DNA of 9,321 bases from Betaproteobacteria bacterium (GTDB lineage: Bacteria; Pseudomonadota; Gammaproteobacteria; Burkholderiales; Rhodocyclaceae). The stretch is from NCBI GenBank assembly GCA_020047725.1, contig JAIFNM010000045.1:1-9321 (forward strand), in the 5' to 3' direction. The notes beneath the pieces were generated by a model that was not told the DNA's origin, searched no databases, and was given only the letters and a program-made list of their open reading frames with translations. The position numbers were made by a program, and so were the translations under genes. The first letter of the stretch is position 1. Each line of letters opens with the position of its first letter. Shown piece after piece: positions 4,409 through 9,321 of the stretch.

Positions 4409-6309
4409 GCGGGCTCTCCCAAGCTCTTGGTTGAATCAGTGCTGTTCTCAAGTTCGTCGATGTTCTTGCCGGCAAATGCGCGGCGTATCGATTTATCCAT
4501 TCGCCGAGCCGCAAAATCCTTGGTTTCGGCTTCAAGATCGTCCATGGCCATATTGATCTGTCGCCGGTTATCACCGAGTGCAGTGGTTTGAAGCTTGGCA
4601 ATGGCGTCCTCAATTTTCGCGCGCTGCTCTTCTGACAGCAAGTCACCATCGCCCTTCAGCGCCGACTGGACAGCCTCGATCAGTCGCTGCGATTCGACCT
4701 GCGCTTCCTTCAGCGCGCGCCGAAGTGCATCGTCCTTGGTATGCGCCATCGAATCCTTGAGCATGCTGGCAACCTCGTCGTCGGACAGGCCATATGAGGG
4801 CTTGACCACGATGCTTGCTTCGACTCCAGACGTTGTTTCGCGTGCCGAAACGGCAAGCAGGCCATCGGCATCAACCTGGAACGAAACCAGGATACGTGCC
4901 GCGCCAGCGACCATCGGCGGGATGCCACGCAACTCGAAGCGTGCGAGCGAACGGCAATCACTGACCAGTTCGCGTTCGCCCTGAACAATATGAACGGCCA
5001 GCGCTGTCTGTCCATCGCGGAATGTGGTAAAGGACTGCGCCCGCGCGACGGGAATTGTCGAGTTGCGCGGGATGATCCGCTCCACCAACCCTCCCATCGT
5101 TTCCAGCCCAAGAGAAAGCGGAATGACATCGAGCAGCAGCCAGTCATCGCCGGGGGCACGGTTGCCGGCCAGCAGATTGGCCTGAGTCGCCGCGCCCAGG
5201 GCAACCACCTTGTCTGGATCAAGATTGTTCAACGGTTCCTGCTTGAAGAACTCGCCGACCGCATGCTGAATCTGCGGCATGCGCGTCGCACCGCCGACCA
5301 TCACCACACCTTTGACGTCGGAAACCGTCAGTCCAGCGTCGCGCAAGGCTTTCTTGACCGGCTGAATGGTCTTTGCGACCAGCGTTTTAGAGATTTCGGT
5401 AAAGATTTCGGTGGTCAGTTTGAGATCAACGATTTCACCGCTGTTCAGGCGCGCCGAAATTGGCGCAACACCATGCGGCGTCAAATATTCCTTGGCTTCA
5501 CGGGCGCGCGTCAGAAGCAGACGCGCATCCTCGATGGAAAGTGGCAGGAGCTTGGCGGCTTCGATAATCCAGCAAAAGATGCGCTGATCGAAATCGTCGC
5601 CGCCGAGCGCCGAATCGCCACCCGTGGCCAACACCTCGAAGACCCCCTTCGACAGATTGAGGATCGAAATATCGAATGTACCGCCGCCAAGGTCGTAGAC
5701 CGCATAAACGCCTTCAGCGCCATTATCAAGGCCATAGGCAATGGCTGCTGCCGTCGGCTCATTGAGCAGGCGTAGAACGGACAGTCCGGCCAGCTTGGCC
5801 GCATCCTTTGTTGCCTGGCGCTGGGCATCGTCAAAGTACGCTGGAACGGTAATGACCGCACCGACGAGTTGACCACCGAGCGACGCTTCGGCGCGCAAAC
5901 GCAGCGTGCGCAGAATGTCGGCTGAAATTTCCACCGGACTCTTGATGCCCGCCGCCGTGCGCAGACGAACCATGCCGGATGCGTCATCAAAATCGTAGGG
6001 CATTGATTCGCGATGAGCGATGTCTTTTAAACCTCGCCCCATGAAGCGCTTAACAGAGGCGATGACATTGCGAGGATCAAGTGCCTGCCTTGCCTGCGGC
6101 TCATACCCTATGTCGCTGCTACCATCCGCATGATAGTGCACCACCGAAGGCAGCAGGGGCCGACCCAGTTCGTCGCTGATAACGACCGAAAGGCCGCTGC
6201 GAACCGTGGCGACAAGTGAATTCGTGGTACCGAGATCGATCCCGACCGCGAGTTTCTGCTGGTGCGGTGCGGGCGATTCTCCGGGTTCTGCAATCTGCAA
6301 AAGTGCCAT
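4405..6309 (-). CDS. hscA: HscA, Hsp70-class chaperone for Fe-S cluster transfer
   Basis: This 634-residue DnaK-family protein is slightly longer than the E. coli protein (616). The N-terminal ATPase domain shows the phosphate-1 loop GIDLGTTNS (23-31), the segment ITVPAYFDDAQRQATKDAA (153-171), NEPTAAAIAYG (183-193) and the phosphate-2 loop YDLGGGTFD (205-213). The substrate domain follows from about residue 390 (DVIPLSLGLETMGG), and a charged helical lid ends the protein. HscA uses ATP to release clusters from IscU by gripping its LPPVK motif, with HscB as J-protein. The call over DnaK rests on its place between hscB and fdx and on the short, non-DnaK C-terminal tail. AGGA precedes the ATG at 6309; the gap from hscB is 36 nt. 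Confidence 0.96.
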   Translation of the reverse strand: MALLQIAEPGESPAPHQQKLAVGIDLGTTNSLVATVRSGLSVVISDELGRPLLPSVVHYHADGSSDIGYEPQARQALDPRNVIASVKRFMGRGLKDIAHRESMPYDFDDASGMVRLRTAAGIKSPVEISADILRTLRLRAEASLGGQLVGAVITVPAYFDDAQRQATKDAAKLAGLSVLRLLNEPTAAAIAYGLDNGAEGVYAVYDLGGGTFDISILNLSKGVFEVLATGGDSALGGDDFDQRIFCWIIEAAKLLPLSIEDARLLLTRAREAKEYLTPHGVAPISARLNSGEIVDLKLTTEIFTEISKTLVAKTIQPVKKALRDAGLTVSDVKGVVMVGGATRMPQIQHAVGEFFKQEPLNNLDPDKVVALGAATQANLLAGNRAPGDDWLLLDVIPLSLGLETMGGLVERIIPRNSTIPVARAQSFTTFRDGQTALAVHIVQGERELVSDCRSLARFELRGIPPMVAGAARILVSFQVDADGLLAVSARETTSGVEASIVVKPSYGLSDDEVASMLKDSMAHTKDDALRRALKEAQVESQRLIEAVQSALKGDGDLLSEEQRAKIEDAIAKLQTTALGDNRRQINMAMDDLEAETKDFAARRMDKSIRRAFAGKNIDELENSTDSTKSLGEPA

Positions 6310-6345
6310 GGAAGTCCTGGATTCTGGTTTGTTTTCTTGGTTGAT

Positions 6346-6873
6346 CTACGCTTCAAGTGCCGCCATGGCGTCGTCGATTTCAAACAGGAGTTTTTCGAGA
6401 AACATCAGCCGTCGCACACGGTCAGCCGCCAAAGCATAGTCGTGCTGGTCGTCAATCAACTCGGCGAGTTGCTCAAAACGCTTGTTCATCCGCTGTTTTA
6501 CACGGTAATGCAGCTGCTCCAGCTCACCCTGTTCGCGTGCAATGCGCGCTTCCGAAACTGCCTCGCGCCACTCCATCTGCTCCATCAGGAACTCTGGTGG
6601 CATCGCCGTGTTGTTCTCGGCGCCAACATCATGTTCGGCCAGACCCAGCAAGTATTGCGCCCGCAACAAGGGAGTTTTCAGCGTCTGATACGCCTCATTG
6701 ACACGCGTTGCCCACTGCAAGGAAAGTCGCCGTTCGGCATCACCAGATTGCGTGAACTTGTCAGGATGCACCTGCGCTTGAATCTCGCGATAGCGTTTGT
6801 CGAGCACAGAGGAATCAAGCCGGAAAGTGCGCGGCAACTCAAACAGCGTGAAATGATCAGCGTTGAAATCCAT
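6346..6873 (-). CDS. hscB: HscB, J-domain co-chaperone of HscA
   Basis: The 175-residue product (E. coli HscB is 171) has an N-terminal J domain with the HPD tripeptide at 36-38 inside QVHPDKF, and a C-terminal three-helix region (from about residue 90) that binds IscU. It recruits IscU to HscA and stimulates its ATPase. I chose ATG at 6873 because MDFNADHFTLFELP aligns with the usual HscB start and AGGAAG lies about 6 nt upstream. The frame is open for 20 more codons (to 6933), but that extension lies in the palindromic gap element and looks non-native. The 168-nt gap from iscA is far wider than the other gaps in the operon. Confidence 0.94.
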   Translation of the reverse strand: MDFNADHFTLFELPRTFRLDSSVLDKRYREIQAQVHPDKFTQSGDAERRLSLQWATRVNEAYQTLKTPLLRAQYLLGLAEHDVGAENNTAMPPEFLMEQMEWREAVSEARIAREQGELEQLHYRVKQRMNKRFEQLAELIDDQHDYALAADRVRRLMFLEKLLFEIDDAMAALEA

Positions 6874-6926
6874 GGTCTTCCTGGCGGTTGTCCTGCCCGA
6901 TCCGATGAGTGAAGCCGGGGCTATCC

Positions 6927-7017
6927 GCACCAAACGCAGATGCCCCGAAGGAAATCCGACCGCAGGGAGTGCAGAGCCCCTTGGGGGACAGTACGATTAG
7001 TACGGCAAGTTTGGTGC
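6927..7017. repeat. 91-bp element with 9-bp terminal inverted repeats between iscA and hscB
   Basis: The ends GCACCAAAC (6927-6935) and GTTTGGTGC (7009-7017) are perfect inverted repeats. Inside are a self-complementary hairpin GTAC-GATTA-GTAC (6991-7003) and a CCCC-TT-GGGG palindrome (6977-6986). A direct near-repeat is also present, GCAGATGCCCC (6936-6946) and GCAGAGCCCC (6971-6980). No credible gene lies in the 168-nt gap. It may be a small interspersed palindromic repeat (REP- or MITE-like) or a structured mRNA segment that sets stability or expression between iscA and hscB; the sequence alone cannot separate these. Confidence 0.6.
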
Positions 7018-7041
7018 AACAACGCCCCGGCGAGCGACCAC

Positions 7042-7365
7042 CTAAACGTTGAAGCTTTCGCCGCAGCCGCAGGCATCTTTGACATTCGGATTATTGAACT
7101 TGAATCCCTCGCTCAATCCCTCACGCGTGTAATCAAGTTCCGTACCGTCAAGGTAAGGCAGGCTCTTTGCGTCAATCAGAACCTTGACGCCATATGACTC
7201 AAACGTGACGTCATCAGGATCAGCCACATCGACGAATTCAAGCTTGTAGGCCACGCCTGAACAACCGCTGGTGCGCACACCTAGGCGCAGACCAATCCCT
7301 TTACCGCGCTTGGCCATATAGCTGGCAACGTGTTTTGCCGCCTTTTCGGAAAGCGTAACCGCCAT
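7042..7365 (-). CDS. iscA: IscA, A-type Fe-S carrier
   Basis: The 107-residue protein carries the three invariant cysteines of A-type carriers at the E. coli IscA positions: Cys35 (TSGCSGVAY) and the C-terminal Cys99 and Cys101 (DACGCGESFNV). A-type carriers accept clusters or iron from IscU and hand them to apo-proteins, notably [4Fe-4S] enzymes. Length is typical. The start at 7365 is well supported by AAGGAG 8-9 nt upstream. It lies 33 nt after iscU, inside the isc operon, which favours IscA over the paralogue ErpA; ErpA cannot be excluded on sequence by eye. Confidence 0.95.
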   Translation of the reverse strand: MAVTLSEKAAKHVASYMAKRGKGIGLRLGVRTSGCSGVAYKLEFVDVADPDDVTFESYGVKVLIDAKSLPYLDGTELDYTREGLSEGFKFNNPNVKDACGCGESFNV

Positions 7366-7398
7366 TGCAAAATCTCCTTCTATTGCGAATTAACTGTT

Positions 7399-7782
7399 CT
7401 ACGCGCCGCGTTTCAGTTTGTAGTCTGCCACCGCCGCCTTGATCGCATCTTCTGCGAGTATGGAACAGTGAATCTTTACCGGCGGCAATGCAAGCTCTTC
7501 GGCGATCTGGGTGTTCTTGATATCCAGCGCTTGATCAATGGTCTTGCCCTTGACCCACTCGGTAACCAGCGACGACGAGGCGATGGCCGAACCACAGCCA
7601 TACGTTTTGAACTTGGCATCCTCGATGATACCGTCCTTGCCCACCTTGATCTGCAATTTCATCACGTCACCGCAGGCTGGCGCGCCAACCATGCCCGTCG
7701 CCACGCCCTCTTCTTCCTTGCCAAAGGAACCCACGTTACGCGGATTTTCGTAGTGATCCAGAACTTTTGTGCTGTATGCCAT
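7399..7782 (-). CDS. iscU: IscU, Fe-S cluster scaffold
   Basis: The 127-residue scaffold has the family hallmarks: Cys37 with Asp39 (APACGDVM), Cys63 (TYGCGSAIASS) and His105-Cys106 after the HscA-recognition motif LPPVK at 99-103. These are the same residue numbers as E. coli IscU. It receives sulfur from IscS and iron to build [2Fe-2S] clusters, then passes them on with the help of HscA/HscB. AAGGAG stands 8 nt before the ATG at 7782, and the gap from iscS is 23 nt. All catalytic residues are intact, so this is a functional scaffold. Confidence 0.97.
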   Translation of the reverse strand: MAYSTKVLDHYENPRNVGSFGKEEEGVATGMVGAPACGDVMKLQIKVGKDGIIEDAKFKTYGCGSAIASSSLVTEWVKGKTIDQALDIKNTQIAEELALPPVKIHCSILAEDAIKAAVADYKLKRGA

Positions 7783-7805
7783 GCTGTTTCTCCTTCAAAC
7801 CGTTA

Positions 7806-9017
7806 TTAGTGAGCGGCCCACTGGACCGTACTCAGATCGACACCCTCTTGCACCATTTCCCACAGCGGGGAAAGTTCGCGCAGTTTGCCGATTTTCTCGT
7901 GCAGCAATTTGATCGCGTAGTCGATTTCCTCTTCGGTATTGAAACGGCCGAGCGTGAAGCGGATCGAGCTGTGTGCCAGTTCATCCTCACGACCGAGCGC
8001 GCGCAACACGTACGAAGGCTCAAGCGAAGCTGAGGTACAGGCAGACCCAGACGATACCGCCAGATCCTTGATGGCCATCAACATTGACTCGCCTTCGATA
8101 TAGGCAAAGCTGATGTTCAGATTATGCGGAACGCGATGTTCCATGTCGCCGTTGATGAACACCTGGTCGATATCGGTCAGCCCTTTGAGCAGGCGGTCCC
8201 TCAAGGCGCCTATGCGCTTGTTTTCTGCCGCCATTTCCTCGCGGGCGAGGCGGAAGCATTCGCCCATACCGACGATCTGGTGCGTAGCCAGCGTACCCGA
8301 ACGGAAACCGCGCTCGTGGCCACCGCCATGCATCTGCGCTTCCAGGCGAACACGTGGCTTGCGGCGAATATAAAGTGCTCCAATTCCTTTTGGACCATAG
8401 GTCTTGTGCGCACAGAAGCTCATCAGATCGACCTTGAGTTTGCTCAGGTCGATCTCGACCTTACCGGTCGCCTGTGCCGCATCGACATGGAAAATAATGC
8501 CCTTTTCACGACAGATTTCGCCGATTTCGGCAATCGGCTGAATGACACCGATTTCGTTATTCACGAACATTACTGAAACGAGAATGGTATCGGGACGAAG
8601 CGCTGCCTTGAACACTTCAAGATCAAGCAGGCCGTTTTCAAGCACGTCGAGATAAGTGACCTCGAAACCCTGGCGTTCAAGTTCGCGACAGGTATCCAGC
8701 ACCGCCTTGTGTTCGGTTTTCACGGTAATCAGGTGCTTGCCCTTGCCCGAATAGAAGTTCGCCGCGCCCTTGATGGCAAGGTTGTTCGACTCGGTGGCCC
8801 CGGACGTCCAGACGATTTCCTTGGGGTCGGCATTGACCAGTTTGGCTACTTCATCGCGCGCCTCTTCAACCACCGCTTCCGATTCCCAGCCGAACGCATG
8901 CGAACGCGATGCGGCGTTGCCGAATTTCTCGACCAGATAGGGAATCATTTTCTCCGCCACACGCGGATCAACAGGTGTGGTTGCCGAATAATCCAGATAG
9001 ATCGGCAGTTTCAGCAT
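7806..9017 (-). CDS. iscS: IscS, cysteine desulfurase
   Basis: This 403-residue PLP enzyme converts cysteine to alanine and carries the sulfur as a persulfide for IscU and other acceptors. The PLP lysine is Lys205 in CAHKTYGPKGIGALY, and the catalytic cysteine is Cys327 in the loop SSGSACTSASLEPSYVLRAL. The N-terminus PIYLDYSATTPVDPRV and the C-terminal segment LSPLWEMVQEGVDL are typical of group I IscS, and length agrees with E. coli (404). GGAGCGAG precedes the ATG at 9017. It starts 22 nt after the stop of a second desulfurase-like gene. No iscR is seen; it would lie beyond the right edge if present. Confidence 0.97.
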   Translation of the reverse strand: MLKLPIYLDYSATTPVDPRVAEKMIPYLVEKFGNAASRSHAFGWESEAVVEEARDEVAKLVNADPKEIVWTSGATESNNLAIKGAANFYSGKGKHLITVKTEHKAVLDTCRELERQGFEVTYLDVLENGLLDLEVFKAALRPDTILVSVMFVNNEIGVIQPIAEIGEICREKGIIFHVDAAQATGKVEIDLSKLKVDLMSFCAHKTYGPKGIGALYIRRKPRVRLEAQMHGGGHERGFRSGTLATHQIVGMGECFRLAREEMAAENKRIGALRDRLLKGLTDIDQVFINGDMEHRVPHNLNISFAYIEGESMLMAIKDLAVSSGSACTSASLEPSYVLRALGREDELAHSSIRFTLGRFNTEEEIDYAIKLLHEKIGKLRELSPLWEMVQEGVDLSTVQWAAH

Positions 9018-9039
9018 TTCACTCGCTCCATTCTTTCGG

Positions 9040-9321
9040 TTAAACCGCTATTGCGGTCAGTCGCTGCAATTTCGACACCGTCGTTTGCAGGGTGATTAAA
9101 AAATCTTCAATCTGCTCAGCCGTATTGGCCGCGCCCAGGCTAATGCGTACCGCACCACGCGCCAGTTCCGGCGCTACGCTCATGGCCTGCAGCACATGCG
9201 AAGGCTCGGGATTGGCACTTGAACAGGCGGCACCGCTAGCCACCGCGAAACCCGCCCGATCAAGCTGCCCAACCAGCGTTTCACCATCGATATCCGGCAC
9301 GGAAAAGTAAACCGTATTCGG
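9040..9321 (-). CDS. Second cysteine desulfurase (class V aminotransferase fold); N-terminal part beyond the window
   Basis: The last 93 residues are visible, read in frame from base 9321 to the stop at 9040. They show NTVYFSVPDIDGETLVGQL, then the active-site loop VASGAACSSANPEPSHVLQA with its cysteine, then ARGAVRISLG and a helical C-terminus. This matches the C-terminal third of NifS/IscS-type desulfurases and is clearly distinct from the neighbouring iscS (for example ACSSANPEPS against ACTSASLEPS, and no LSPLWEM tail). It is the upstream neighbour of iscS with a 22-nt gap, so probably in the same operon. It likely mobilises sulfur from cysteine; the PLP lysine lies outside the window, so activity cannot be checked. 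Confidence 0.9.
   Translation of the reverse strand, partial: PNTVYFSVPDIDGETLVGQLDRAGFAVASGAACSSANPEPSHVLQAMSVAPELARGAVRISLGAANTAEQIEDFLITLQTTVSKLQRLTAIAV

Noticed and set aside
4990..5775. Plus-strand open frame of 261 codons.
   Set aside because: It is wholly antisense to hscA, whose Hsp70 motifs are unmistakable; the plus-strand translation has no recognisable domain.
6874..6933. N-terminal extension of HscB by 20 codons.
   Set aside because: The HscB family begins at MDF/MDY-type residues, a good ribosome site precedes 6873, and the extension falls in the palindromic gap element.

Overview
The window (about 55-58% GC by eye) looks like a chromosomal segment of a betaproteobacterium, perhaps of the Rhodocyclaceae type. 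The assignment rests on the isc gene order (a second cysteine desulfurase directly before iscS, then iscU-iscA-hscB-hscA-fdx-iscX) and on the flavour of the proteins; no rRNA or other marker is present. Every supported gene lies on the minus strand, so the window reads right to left.

Right two thirds (9321 to 3475): an iron-sulfur cluster assembly operon. A class V aminotransferase/cysteine desulfurase runs off the right edge and is followed by iscS, iscU, iscA, hscB, hscA, fdx, iscX and a DUF2237-family gene. Gaps are 8-37 nt or ATGA overlaps, except for 168 nt between iscA and hscB that holds a 91-bp element bounded by a perfect 9-bp inverted repeat. IscS donates sulfur, IscU is the scaffold, IscA an A-type carrier, HscA/HscB the dedicated chaperone pair, Fdx the electron donor and IscX a small IscS-binding modulator. 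The catalytic and ligand residues visible are intact. The DUF2237 gene shares an ATGA overlap with iscX and is cysteine-rich, so a link to Fe-S or redox chemistry is a reasonable but untested idea.

Middle (about 3474 to 2628): no intact gene of useful length. 3360-2943 is the broken 5' end of a two-partner-secretion exoprotein (FHA/CdiA type): ESPR-type signal sequence, frameshift, signal-peptide core, first part of the TPS domain, then an abrupt end next to a perfect 10-bp inverted repeat. 2942-2628 is gene-free but carries a plausible sigma70 promoter whose -10 element lies in a GC-rich inverted repeat, pointing toward the next operon.

Left third (2627 to 1): a compact signalling operon. 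It has a 24-residue single-pass membrane microprotein, an unrecognised 138-residue protein, a double-domain KaiC-like ATPase (ATGA overlap with the previous gene), and the N-terminal 195 residues of a diguanylate cyclase with a heptad-repeat stalk and intact GGDEF and I-site motifs. The operon plausibly couples a KaiC/RecA-fold ATPase to cyclic-di-GMP output. It is the most interesting part of the window; no kaiA or kaiB is visible here.
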